Of a stretch of DNA of 24,079 nt, positions 1 to 9,074 are shown in pieces. This stretch comes from Botryllus schlosseri (lineage: Eukaryota; Chordata; Ascidiacea; Stolidobranchia; Styelidae). A program made the position numbers and the translations under genes. The stretch is from contig ATSW01013060.1 of NCBI GenBank assembly GCA_000444245.1, positions 1 through 24,079 of the forward strand, given 5' to 3'. The notes under the pieces were generated by a model. That model saw only the letters and a list, made by a program, of their open reading frames with translations. It was not told where the DNA came from and did not search any database. How positions within the stretch are numbered: the stretch's first letter is position 1; each line of letters begins with the position of its first letter.

Positions 1-255
1 TCTCAGGAATCCTCCAAAATTTTAAACAGCAATAACTTCGCCTCTACCGCTTGGAAGTGAGCAAAAATTGTTTAGCATTGTTCTTTTAGACAACTTGACA
101 ATTTCATGGGGTTGACAGTAAAATTTGAAAAAAAAATTAATTTCTTTCATAATAAATTCAAAATTTTTAAACACCTGTTCCAGTTGGAATCGAGCAAAAT
201 TTGGTGTGCAGCGTTTTTTAAGGTAGCCTAACAATTTAGTCAATGAATCCCCAAC
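1..255 (+). repeat. Family E, two tandem units
   Basis: The landmark TTGGAAxxGAGCxAAAxTTG, followed by GCATTG/GCAGCG-TTTTT and an A-run, occurs twice about 150 bp apart (near 50 and 190). The same pair recurs at 1046-1365 and 18200-18500. No inverted termini or coding potential are seen; superfamily unknown. Confidence 0.6.
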
Positions 256-257
256 AG

Positions 258-365
258 TTTATATAAAATGCTCTTTCTAATTTCTTACTAGTTGCCGACG
301 ATTACCTCCGAAGAGTGTCAGGCCGAAAATATTCGGGTTTATTTCAATATGAATTGTATTGAAGT
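258..365 (+). repeat. Family A foldback element, one arm
   Basis: It carries tactagttgcYgacgatta, then ccgaaaatattcgggttta and ttcaatatgaa, ending attgaagt. This is one arm of the element seen two-armed at 4106-4305. Confidence 0.65.
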
Positions 366-1045
366 CACACTCAAGTTCTAATATTCCTCATTCCCCAAAA
401 CATTTTCGCTACCACTACACAAGTAGGATATATATTAACGTTGTGTACCCTATAAAGTCTCTTAAAACGCTAAAATGGCGGAAACGCTCGTGGAAAAAGG
501 CGGTATTAATCGCGCGGATTGCTCTCAAACAATCAATTATGGATGGCTTCCTAAATTGGGCCGCGGACGAGAAATGTGTCGAGTTCCATCGCTCGAAACC
601 AGGCACCGTTTTGAAACCGATCTCGCGTATTCCAGCTAAGATCTTTAATCAATATTCATCGCCTGGCGAGGCGAATATTGAATAACCGCGATAATTAGAT
701 CGCGCGTAGGATTACAATGCAATCAACGAGCAAACGTGCAAAACAGTCTTAGTTTGTACCTTAAAATTCGACTGTATTACAAGTACTAGTACCGATTTCG
801 AAGGCATGTAAAATCTACTTCAAGTAGTTTCAAGATTTGAAAAGTACTCCAAGTAGTTTCAACACGTAGATTAGGCGACATGTCACATATGATTAGGGGC
901 CATTTAGATTTTAATACAAATAGCGATTCCTCAGTAAAAAAGCCAGTTTTGTAGGAATAGTTTTGCCTTAAAAACGAAAACTGTCAAGAGGAAGTAACTT
1001 CGCAATTTTCTACTCAAGTAGCCATCTCCGAGTACGCAAAAATTA
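366..1045. other. Unique DNA with short repeat F
   Basis: There is no recognisable gene. An open frame of 108 codons (359-685, +) starts inside a repeat and overlaps a 63-codon frame on the other strand, so it is probably chance. Near 820-870 (family F) the block ctccaagtagtttcaa and its variant cttcaagtagtttcaa repeat 28-30 bp apart. The minus-strand string AAATGGCCCCTA near 895 would read KWPL, but it lies downstream of the SKVP exon, the wrong order for the family's MKWPLLD motif. Confidence 0.4.
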
Positions 1046-1365
1046 TGTATTTCAGGACTAATTTCGCATAAAAACTGTTGTCAGAGATAGTTGGTAATTG
1101 GTATCAATTGTTTGCACCCGTGTCTCAGGGAGAAGTAATGTAATAAATTTCGGCTGAATTGAGTCAAATTTGTTTTGCATCGTTTTTGTAGACGAGAAAT
1201 TCTTTATCATAAATTCAAGATTTTCAAACTCCTGTGCGTTCACATCTACCAGTTGGGATCGAGCCAGTTTCGGTGTGCAGCGTTTTCTTAGGCAAGCTAA
1301 CTATTTAATTAGTGAACCCCCGGAATCTTAAAAAAAAATTATATTTGAACAACCCTAATGCTAGG
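1046..1365 (+). repeat. Family E, two tandem units
   Basis: It has the same landmarks as 1-255: tgaattgagtcaaatttg and tgggatcgagccagtttcgg, each followed by a GCATCG/GCAGCG-TTTT motif, with an A-run and gaacaaccctaatgct at the end. It lies just 3' of the GQIPHPL exon in gene sense. Confidence 0.6.
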
Positions 1366-1500
1366 CCTAAATCGCCTAAAAAAAAACTAAAAACTGTTAT
1401 CAAAAATCATGATAATTCGGAGCAAGCAAAATCTACTATGTACTCCAAAATAGAAGCAATCCCTCACTGCCCACAGCAGTCAAAAAGCAATCGGACTCAC

Positions 1501-1664
1501 CACGGTGCTAGGGGGTGAGGTATCTGTCCCAGCTGTCCAGGGAGCGAATACATGGCCGGTATGTCAGGGTGATGGCTTCTCGACATTCCTGTTTTGGAAT
1601 CGATATCTCCCGAAGATCCATAGAAGAGATGATGGTATGGATGGTAGGGGTACGGTACTTTGCT
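1501..1664 (-). CDS. TCF/LEF (pan): TCF/LEF transcription factor, internal exon (DIDSKTG...GQIPHPL block)
   Basis: TCF/LEF proteins bind Wnt response elements in the nucleus, repressing with Groucho or activating with beta-catenin. The exon is 164 nt: 54 codons plus TG. It starts after a good acceptor (tttatttctcag) and ends at a consensus donor (gtgagt). It begins SKVPYPYHPYHHLF, continues DIDSKTGMSRSHHPDIPAMY and ends GQIPHPLAP, with split codon TG|G giving Trp. TCF7L2 from memory has SNKVPVVQHPHH at the same exon start, then DVDPKTG, HPPDIS and GQIPHPLGW in the same order. Shared elements are SxKVP, HPxHH, DxDxKTG, HPDI, YSL/YPL and GQIPHPL-W. This is the linker between the beta-catenin-binding region and the HMG box; no catalytic residues are expected. 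It enters in phase 0 and leaves in phase 2. The HMG-box exons must lie left of the window. There is no other serious candidate family. Absence of the family's longer insert after HPYHH suggests a compact invertebrate form. Confidence 0.87.
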
Positions 1665-1811
1665 CTGAGAAATAAAACGGGTCGTTGAGTCGTCAGTTAG
1701 GCAGCGGAAATACGCAGATATATACTAAGACTTTTTCAAAACATAATTAGCCCGATCTCGACTCAAAACGTCAATAAACTGTCGAGTCAGAGTCGCTCTT
1801 TAAGGACGTGC

Positions 1812-1849
1812 CCTTTGATATGCCGCGAGTCGCTTTGAACTCGCCGCCT
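1812..1849 (+). promoter_or_regulatory. Tandem TCF HMG-site plus Helper-site pairs
   Basis: Two 20-bp units lie head to tail. Unit 1 has CCTTTGAT (1812-1819) and GCCGCGA (1822-1828). Unit 2 has GCTTTGAA (1832-1839) and GCCGCCT (1843-1849). Both HMG sites match SSTTTGWW. Both second sites match the C-clamp Helper consensus GCCGCCR at 6 of 7 positions. Close pairing of the two is the known signature of Wnt response elements for C-clamp TCFs in flies. The pairs sit in unique intron DNA about 150 bp upstream of an exon of the TCF gene itself. Autoregulation is inference. Confidence 0.4.
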
Positions 1850-1895
1850 CGGGCGTGAAATAACGCAACATTTCGGAAATGAACCGCGGGTCCGA

Positions 1896-2096
1896 TTCGA
1901 CCATACCTATTTCATTGCACTTTGCGACAATGCTGTGGGTTGATATCAACAGTTACGCAATATCCACAAAGTAGGGTTGCTCTGTACTACATGCTTCGTA
2001 TGGCGCGATACGGCCAATCAAGGTTTCAAGCCTTCCAGGTGGAAAAATAGTGTCCAGTTGATGATAAATTAAGGATAGCATAGATTTTAGTATTCG
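1896..2096 (+). repeat. Family B copy 1
   Basis: It matches other B copies through gaccatacctatttcattg, cactttgcgacaatgctgtg, the catgcttcgtatg block, cggccaatcaaggttt and ccttccaggtggaaaa. No coding potential. Superfamily unknown. Confidence 0.7.
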
Positions 2097-2436
2097 AAAT
2101 CATCGCGCATAGCCCAAGATGCCTGGGAAGAAAAACGCGGACATCCATATCGTGCTGATTTCTTGCAAACAACAAGCGAGCAAATTCCGAGCGGAAAGAG
2201 ATTCAACAGCAGTCGCGTTTCATTTCCGGTCGGCGAACGCAAGTTCTCGAGTAATTTGATTTGTTTTGTGACCCGAAATGCGGGCGATTAGGAAGTAATT
2301 AACGGCGATGCGCTGAGTCAGCGCCGTTGACATTCAAAGCCGCAAAATGGCGGCGCTCGCCGGGACAAAGCACGCACCGCCACACTTGTGCAAGTAACGC
2401 ATTTCTAGCAGTTTAATGAGTCTGTAAGATGGAAAT
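2097..2436. other. Unique intron DNA
   Basis: There is no gene and no family repeat. A CpG-rich patch (about 2290-2390) contains gcgctgagtcagcgccg, a GC-rich near-palindrome (2311-2327). On the minus strand an acceptor-like ttccatcttacag precedes a 28-codon open stretch, but no donor follows. Confidence 0.4.
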
Positions 2437-2710
2437 GACTGTAATCTAATTTGTGAAACGTGTTTATGTTCTTATTTTGATTGTAGTCTCAGTTCTGATT
2501 TTCCTGAAAACGCGATAGGAGAACTCTAGTGCAAAACGAGCCAAGATCGCGCTTTTCAGAATCAAATATGACTGATACGAAGTTGATTTTTGTCGTATTT
2601 CTTTCTTATACGGAAATGAATTTAATTTCCTTTGCAAATTCAGTAATTCTAATTCTAATCTACTTTGGAAAAAGCTGAAAATTTGTAGTTTTCCAACGAA
2701 TTTGATATCT
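2437..2710 (+). repeat. Family C copy 1
   Basis: It contains ttttcctgaaaa, caggagaac, cgagccaag, attcagtaattctaattct and ctaatctactttggaaaa in family order. The internal hairpin is eroded in this copy. Confidence 0.65.
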
Positions 2711-2967
2711 CGGAAGTGAATCGTCACGGCCCTAGTCGTAAAGGTGTCGAGTTTCTAAATATTTTCAAACCGCGGCGACTTCAAACAACCAATCAAGTTT
2801 CGGAAATCCGAGCAAGTCTGAAAAGCACTGTCAGTAGAGTCCGGCCGATATCAGATTTTTTATTTCCGAATTTTACTTTGAAAACTTGAGTGATTTGGGG
2901 TCGTTGATTTCAAATCTACAATTATTATTTTTGTCAAAAATGTATATTAGCTCCTTGGAGGCACAAA

Positions 2968-3036
2968 ACCTCAATATACAATTGAATAGTATGCTCATAT
3001 TCGGGTTCATTTCAATATGAATGTGTATTCGAATTG
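2968..3036. repeat. Family A, internally deleted foldback
   Basis: The first 34 bp of the left arm (ctcaatatacaattgaatag...) join directly to the outer part of the right arm (cgggttcatttcaatatgaa...). The middle of the stem and the loop are missing. Short atatt microhomology marks the joint. Confidence 0.6.
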
Positions 3037-3545
3037 TCGCGACGTCACAAACGCAGTTACCGAACGCACCCATGGCGCCGAATACGCGATTTCACAGCAA
3101 CCTTAACGAATTCAACGTCTATCAGTTCGCCTATAATTGGATACTGTGTCGATCCGCTGGTTGAAGCACACTCAAGAAATCGAAGAGATATTTCAACAAC
3201 GGCCCGGTTCGCCTCTTCAGCGCGCGCCTTTTCATCAAGACACGGCCGGACCCGCAAAACGCTACCCTCAAGGGCCTATTGGTTACGTTCTGATAGCACA
3301 ATGCGCTGAGACTAATTTGCGACAGCTGTGTATTCATCCTAGCACCGCTTCGGTGATTGTTGAGTGCGACTTAACGCGCGAAATTAGCGGATTAGAGGCG
3401 GATGGACTTGAAAATAGGCTAGCGGTTGTTTGTACGGCTGACCGGCCGAGTGATTTGATTCACAAAACAATATCATTGATGTACCATATGCATTACCACA
3501 GTGAATATAACGCCATATCTACATCACATAAAGATAATTAGGTAT
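3037..3545. other. Unique GC-richer island with overlapping open frames
   Basis: Four or more overlapping open frames lie here on both strands; the longest is 134 codons (3137-3541, +). None shows a recognisable domain, and overlap in all frames is expected where GC content lowers stop frequency. The plus frame runs on to the edge of a B repeat. I do not call a gene. A promoter, enhancer or unrecognised exon is possible. Confidence 0.35.
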
Positions 3546-3547
3546 TG

Positions 3548-3772
3548 TTTCGGTCATCCCCATTTCATTGCATTTTGTGACGACGCTGTATGTCGATCAG
3601 GGCTTCGCGTACATGCCATTTCCAATAACGTGGCAGTGCGTACTGCACGTTTCGTATGCTGCGAGACGGCCAATCGAGGTTTCAAGGATTCCACAGTGGA
3701 AATAGTACCGAAACTATAATTTCGCTGATTAATTAACTCCTGACAGCAATAAGCGTATAATTTCAGTACTCG
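3548..3772 (+). repeat. Family B copy 2
   Basis: This is a well-preserved copy: ttcggtcatccccatttcat, catttccaataacgt, cgtttcgtatgctgcga, ggccaatcgaggtttcaag, ccacagtggaaatagtac and the end block tttcagtactcg, which recurs at other right ends. Confidence 0.75.
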
Positions 3773-3896
3773 ATGGGGGTGTTATTAATCACAAGGGCAC
3801 TAATACCGAACGGAACTATCAGCTGTTTCATGCTCGGCTCAAAAGCATCTACAATATTGACGGTTTTCAACAGGCGCAAACCCGTGTCACACTCAC

Positions 3897-4001
3897 GACG
3901 GGCCGTAACGCAATAACGAAACAGCCACGCTTCCGATATTGCTTTAATAAATTCGTTGTGTCACGGCGTAAATCGCAAGGGACCACGCCAAGTGACGACA
4001 T
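3897..4001 (-). CDS. Candidate alternative first exon of the TCF/LEF gene
   Basis: This is a minus-strand open stretch of 35 codons from an ATG (MSSLGVVPCDLRRDTTNLLK, then QYRKRGCFVIALRPV) to a perfect gtgagt donor. It exits in phase 0, the phase needed by the SKVP exon. If used it would give an N-terminally truncated TCF without the beta-catenin-binding region, a kind of isoform known from internal promoters of vertebrate TCF7 and LEF1. There is no promoter evidence and no protein similarity. As an internal exon (acceptor gtacacag) its entry phase would not fit. Chance is quite likely. Confidence 0.15.
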
Positions 4002-4105
4002 GACGTTTGATTTGGACGCTGTGTACAGTACATTAAATAGTTAAACACATACATCTGTCGCTTGTTTACAGGCGGCAATTGCGGGCCAAGGCTACAAATA
4101 ATATT

Positions 4106-4305
4106 ACTTCAATATACAATTGTATCATATATTCGTATTGACAGAAGCCCATAATATTTTCGGCCGACACTCGTCAGGGGTAATCGTAATCGTAATCTTT
4201 GAAATCTCAACTAGTCGCTGACGATTATTACCCTTGACGTGTGTTGATCGAAATTATTCGGGTTTATTTCAATATGACCGCAGCATTCAATTGCATATTA
4301 AAATC
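4106..4305. repeat. Family A, two-armed foldback element
   Basis: This is the most complete copy. The left arm starts acttcaatatacaattg and runs through attttcggccgacactcgtc. The right arm mirrors it (gattattaccc...ttattcgggtttatttcaat) and ends caattgcatatta. The single-stranded form would be a long imperfect hairpin with a short loop containing ctagtcgctgacg. Such structure suggests a MITE or foldback DNA element. No protein is encoded. Confidence 0.7.
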
Positions 4306-4431
4306 ATATTGCGAGTTGACAGATATGCATTGCAGACGCGACAACGATTTAATTCTATTCGGCTCAAAGTTAGTGAACTGCATTCGGACATAACACAATC
4401 ATTAGAAATGTCTACCGACAACAAAACTATT

Positions 4432-4690
4432 TATGAATCTGATTTGTGAAATGTTTCTACGCTCATTTTAATTAATATTTAATTTCTGGTTTTCCTGAAA
4501 ATGCTACAGGAGAAGTGTATCGTTCGAAACGAGCCAAGCTTGCTGTACAGACATCTATCACTCTCATGCTTATTAGAACGAACTATGCTTTGATATGGAC
4601 TGAAATTGATTAAATATTGAAGTTTTCACGAATTCAGTAATTCTAATTCTAATCTAATTTGGAAATAACTGTGTAGCTAAAAAAAACTTG
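4432..4690 (+). repeat. Family C copy 2
   Basis: It follows the family order: gatttgtgaaatgtttctac, ggttttcctgaaaatgctac, aggagaagtg, cgaaacgagccaagcttgct, gtacagacatctatc, the eroded hairpin ctctcatgcttattagaacg, then attcagtaattctaattct and one tail unit. Confidence 0.75.
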
Positions 4691-5010
4691 CGAATTTAAA
4701 AAACTCAAAATTTTGCCACATAATTGCGATAATGTTAATTTCGATATGCACGTAAAATATTGAACGTACACACGAAAAAATCAACCGCGCTAAAACTACT
4801 GTGTGATCACAATCCGACGGTCACGCAGCTTGCTACACGCAACAATCAACACCAGGCTAGTAATTTCCGCGCTTTAACCACAAAACACACAAGGGCCATG
4901 AGAATAGTTTGGATCACACGGAGTCTGAGTTGAACTTGGCCGTTACACAGAAAACAACCGATCACGGTTTCCGATTCAATACTGCCACGCATAACTTTTT
5001 TACGACTAAA
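4691..5010. other. Unique intron DNA between two C copies
   Basis: No open frame of note and no family repeat. Nothing I can assign. Confidence 0.4.
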
Positions 5011-5288
5011 TCATTCTAGTTGGCTAAATAGACCAATTTGAGCGAAATACCGTTAATCTAATTCTAATCTTTTTTGTGCTCTAGTTTAAATGCTCTAATT
5101 TTAACCGTGGTTTATTTGAAAATGCTACAGAACTGTATAGTGCTAAACGAGCCTTTTTATTGTATTTCTTCCCGATTCGGAATTGTATTCAATTTCCATG
5201 TTTTTACGAATCAGTAACTTTGATTCGAATATAATTCTGAAAAAAAACTGTAACGATAATTCGAATTCTAACCTAATTGAGATAATCT
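5011..5288 (+). repeat. Family C copy 3
   Basis: It starts with the block attctagttggctaaatag / aatttgagcgaaatacc, shared with 6331. This places the family's left part. It is eroded across the hairpin. Confidence 0.6.
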
Positions 5289-5813
5289 ACGAACATACAC
5301 ATAGAGCGCGATCTTTCCTTACGACATAAAGGCGGAATAACGCTCTACGGGTCACCCTTATTTCCGCTAATACAAACAGCGTGCTGCGTTTCTCCCCTCA
5401 CGTCGATTAGACACGGGAGTTGGGACACTATCACCCAGAACTAAAATCCCCGGATGTGACCCCAGTGCGCGAAACACAATTTTCAAGCCCTACCTGTTGA
5501 CGGAGACGTTTTGACTTAATTTAGTTAGCTAACAGCAAAGCCACCGATCCGGTGCACTGCGCAGGTCACTTCCTCGCTTGAGAAAGTGTAAAGTTCGTCA
5601 CCATGGCAATCGAGTCGCGTGACTCATGATAATTAGTCAAAAGTGAGTCCACGCTTTAGAACATCCACGGTGTAAGTTACACTTGAAACTGGATACGCCT
5701 TTTAGATGCGTCTTCTAAAATGCATTCGTACCGAGACGCGACCGGGAAGCCGTGTCTGGAATTGCGTTGGAACTATACTGTTTCTGAGGTTAGTACAGAT
5801 TGGGAAACATACG
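5289..5813. other. Unique intron DNA
   Basis: There is no recognised gene. It contains a consensus AP-1/TRE heptamer, TGACTCA (5620-5626). A minus-strand 39-nt stretch with phase-0 ends (FWVIVSQLPCLID, donor gtgagg at 5395-5390) was considered as a microexon; the acceptor is poor and I do not call it. Confidence 0.4.
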
Positions 5814-5890
5814 ATGTTCCTTTCAATTCTCTACTACTAAATATTCAGGTTCATTTCAATATGAATATACTATTCAATTGTACTGAAATA
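5814..5890 (+). repeat. Family A, internally deleted arm
   Basis: It starts with the family's ctttcaattctctacta, then skips the tgctgacga...cagccga section. It resumes at aatattcaggttcatttcaa and ends tattcaattgtactgaa. Confidence 0.6.
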
Positions 5891-5969
5891 CAGAAAAAAT
5901 AGAATAGAAAAAAAATAGAAATACCAAAAAAATCGTACCGACTCTTCCCATTAACAACCTTATTATCAA

Positions 5970-6062
5970 CGAGAATTATAGTTCGATACTATTTCCCACT
6001 GTGGAAGCCTCGAAACCTCAATCTGTCATACATGCGGTCGCATAAAAGATACACATTTGAAC
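5970..6062 (-). repeat. Family B copy 3, internally deleted
   Basis: Reverse orientation. It has agttcgatactatttcccac and tgtggaagcctcgaaacctc, then jumps to the family's other end, cggtcgcataaaagatacac / atttgaactgtcc. The middle is missing. Confidence 0.6.
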
Positions 6063-6330
6063 TGTCCATATCATCCATTAAGCCCCCCAAAACCGGACGC
6101 AGTTTCAATCCGCGGCTGAGCAAATCTCGAAATCAAGCATTGCAAATCCCGAGGCGGGTGATTAATTCGACGCGCATGTCAGCCCGGGCTTTTCAACGGA
6201 CGGCAATTAATCGGCTCATATTATAATCTCGTAACAGCACAGGCGTACTGATTGGTTCTGATCGCTAATGTCACCTGTCAGGTATATGAAACTGGTTTTG
6301 TTGGGCAGTACAAGATTTGGACGACTATAT

Positions 6331-6915
6331 GATTCTAGTTGTCTAGTCACACTAATTTGAGCGAAATACCGGTCATAGAATTTATGCAATGTTTCTATGC
6401 TCTGATTTTAATTCTAACTCTAGTCTGGTTTTCCTGAAAATGCTGCAGGAGAACGATCTCGTGCGAAACGAGCCAAGCTCGCTGTACACTGTGTACAACT
6501 ACAGACATTGTCGTTCTCGTGCTTATGAGAATGAGCTCGATATGAACTGAACTTTATTGACTACAAAAATTTCGTAAATTCAATAACTCTAATCTAATTA
6601 AGAACCCCGAGTAGCTATAACTCTAATTGTAATGTAATTTGGAAAATAATGTGATGCTATCATTCTAATTCTAGTCCCATTTAAAAAAAAACTGCATAGC
6701 TGTAATTCTAATTCTAATCTAATTTCTGGTTTACCTGAAAACGCTACAGGAGAACTGCATAGTGCGACACGAGCCAAGTTTGCTGTACAGACATTTGTCC
6801 TTCTCATGCGTATGATAATGAACTCTAATTATAACAATATTTGAAGAAAAATTGTGTTGCTATAATTATAATTCTAGTATAATTTGAATAAAATCTGTAT
6901 AGCTATAATTCTAAT
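6331..6915 (+). repeat. Family C copy 4, two cores joined by tandem tails
   Basis: The first core (6331-6600) carries ttttcctgaaaatgctgcag, cgaaacgagccaagctcgct and the hairpin ttctcgtgcttatgagaa. Several tail units of about 42 bp follow. A second core begins at ctggtttacctgaaaacgct (about 6725), with its own tail to 6915. The second core lacks the left part, as if tail and core recombined. Confidence 0.7.
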
Positions 6916-7617
6916 GCAGAAAAAGTGAAAATATTGTAGATGCCCAAGTCATTTTGCGTTAGTCGTGGCGCGACGACTCTCAACTCTAGTTGAACAATTT
7001 TAACGCGAACTAGGTAATCTTGCATATTCGGCTTTTGAAAAGTTAAACGCAGTCTGACATCAGTTAAATCATGATAAGAATCAGCGCGAGACAGCCTCTG
7101 TATCTTTAGCCCGCGTGGATATATCTTACACTTGAAAATACATTCGATCAACTGCCATAAATACGCTAACCCTTCGCCAAATCTACTCTTTAAAATTAGT
7201 TACTTTTCACAATTAATTTTCTACTTCAAATTGAAGCAGTTTTGAAATATCTTTTAAAATTTTTACTTGTAGCTGAGTGAGTCACATCTTCTTGACTATT
7301 TTATCCCAGAAAGCTAGAAATTGACTATTCCCATCAATTACAAGTCACTGTCGCACGGGCTGATCGATCGAGTCAATAGGCATTTCGCCGCGATTTACGG
7401 GCGAGCGACAATAGACGGGCAAAGTGACATCATAAAGAGTACGATTGGCGCATGACAAAGCTTAATCATTGACATGTCGTGTTTACCAAACGATTAGCCG
7501 AACGAGACCACCAAAGGCGAGCCGGCGGACTACGAGAAGTCGCCGTTAAGTCCGTAAATCTCCCAAGTTTTATCAACTGGGAGCGAATAAATCGCGCATT
7601 CCCTACGATTTTCAAAA
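6916..7617. other. Unique intron DNA
   Basis: The minus-strand 82-codon frame (6903-7151) begins next to a C tail and has no domain. CpG-rich DNA at 7380-7560 shows no repeats and is a reasonable place to look for control elements. No exon is recognised. Confidence 0.4.
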
Positions 7618-7778
7618 CTCGCAACTAGAACTCAAACTACTAACGACACGAAATCGGCATTTGTACAGGACCAGGTTTCCAGTCTGGAATGGGACTGGTT
7701 TCGACCCCAAAACCCATCCCTGTCTACACCTTAGTAGTGGTGACTCTGAGCTACCAAAGGCAGCAAGACCACATAACG
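7618..7778. repeat. Family D fragment followed by family H copy 1
   Basis: A short D piece (cgcaactagaactcaaacta) is followed by H (7681-7778): gtttcgaccccaaaacccat, then ctac-cc-tagtagtgg and gtgactctgagctacca, ggcagcaagacc. The same D-then-H order occurs at 21928-22199, so the two belong to one composite element. Confidence 0.55.
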
Positions 7779-8530
7779 ATTCACGCCAAACAACGGCACG
7801 CGTTTGCCAGTTATTCGGAAACTAACTTTTTTTAATTGCACAACTAGAACTAGAACCAGAACTACGCCAAAAGAGTGGTTAGTTGATCGTCAACTAGTAA
7901 TGTACAAGTCATGTGCGAATGCGAAATATTCCGACTGTGTGATCGGGAAATGCGCCACGTCGCAAGGACGCAAGACTTTGCGACCTTTGCACGATTAAAT
8001 TGGCAGGGGGCGAGATGGTAAACACTTGAACTATATTCTAACAAACAACTTGGGACGCCCAAAGCGATGGCGATCGATCGCAGGCGGTGCTAAGTGAAAC
8101 AATTCGCGCACCCCACGTGGGATTAGCCTTTACATTTTACAAGCTTGGCTTTGGCAAGCGCCAAAATTCGGAAGTTTAAAGCAGAAATCTGGCGATCGGA
8201 AGAAAATTTCACGAAAAGCGATCTTGTGTAGCATGTCCGCCGGCGCGTTACCGCTTGATTACGCGCTATTAAAACAAAACGAGAATGCGTAGTACGAAAA
8301 CGAGGCGCGTATTTGCGATAGGATATTGGCGATAGATAGAAGATCAACCCATTACTGCCTGCGATTCAACGCCTAGAAATACACTAGCGAGGAAGTAAAG
8401 GGTTAAAATCAAATCTCTCGGAAAAAGCATCTTCCAAAGCTTACGGGCAGAAACTGATTAAAAACGTCCCATAACTAAAACCGCAACTGCGAGGGCGCGA
8501 CTAGGGCTGCACACAAAGATTTCAGCATTA
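7779..8530. other. Unique intron DNA with a small D fragment
   Basis: A D fragment (acaactagaactagaaccag) lies near 7840-7866. The rest contains overlapping short open frames on both strands with no recognised domain. Confidence 0.4.
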
Positions 8531-8668
8531 ACCCACAGTGGGAGGCTGTAAACGTAGATTTGTCGGATCGCAGCATACGAGACATTTAGTACAAAGCTAT
8601 GCACGATAGTGGAAATGATATATCTGAAGCCGTGATCGACCCACAGCATTATATTCTTTGTTCTTACT
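8531..8668 (-). repeat. Family B copy 4
   Basis: Reverse orientation: ggaggctgtaaacg, tcggatcgcagcatacgaga, tagtacaaagctatgcacg, agtggaaatgatatatctga, gtgatcgacccacagcat. It then continues after a gap with tatattctttg. Confidence 0.7.
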
Positions 8669-9074
8669 TATTAATGACTGATATTCGAAGCCTCATGCTC
8701 GATTCATAGTCGATTTTGCCCATAACCCCCAATAGGGGTGACACACACGGGGTTAGCGCGTAACATCAAGTCAAGTGTCGCTCCCAGACTGGCGCATTTG
8801 GGTTCCGCATAAGTTCGCCTAAACACATACGCGAATTACCGCCAAAAACACCGTCCATTGTTACTTCACACTGTCTCGTTGTTATTGTAACTTGGCGGCA
8901 TTCATAATCGAAAGCTTACATTTATCACCTGCCCATTTTACGAAGGACGATATGTTTTGACACAATTCCGATATTAATCTGTTGTTGAGTAACACAATGT
9001 CCGGATTCCTGGATTGTTACGCGACCGTTCTGAGTCCGAAACGCCGTAACGAGCCAGACTTAGAAAACCAGATA
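8669..9074. other. Unique intron DNA
   Basis: Nothing recognised. A minus-strand acceptor/donor pair around 8940-9000 frames 50 nt, but its phase does not fit the gene. Confidence 0.35.

Noticed and set aside
880-910. Minus-strand KWPL string resembling the TCF motif MKWPLLD.
   Set aside because: It lies downstream of the SKVP exon in gene order, whereas the motif should precede it, and the surrounding residues do not match.
3137-3541. Longest open frame in the window, 134 codons on the plus strand.
   Set aside because: No recognised domain, overlapped by frames on both strands, and it runs to the edge of a repeat.
5390-5435. 39-nt minus-strand phase-0 microexon candidate reading FWVIVSQLPCLID.
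   Set aside because: The acceptor has no pyrimidine tract and the resemblance to MKWPLLD is too slight.
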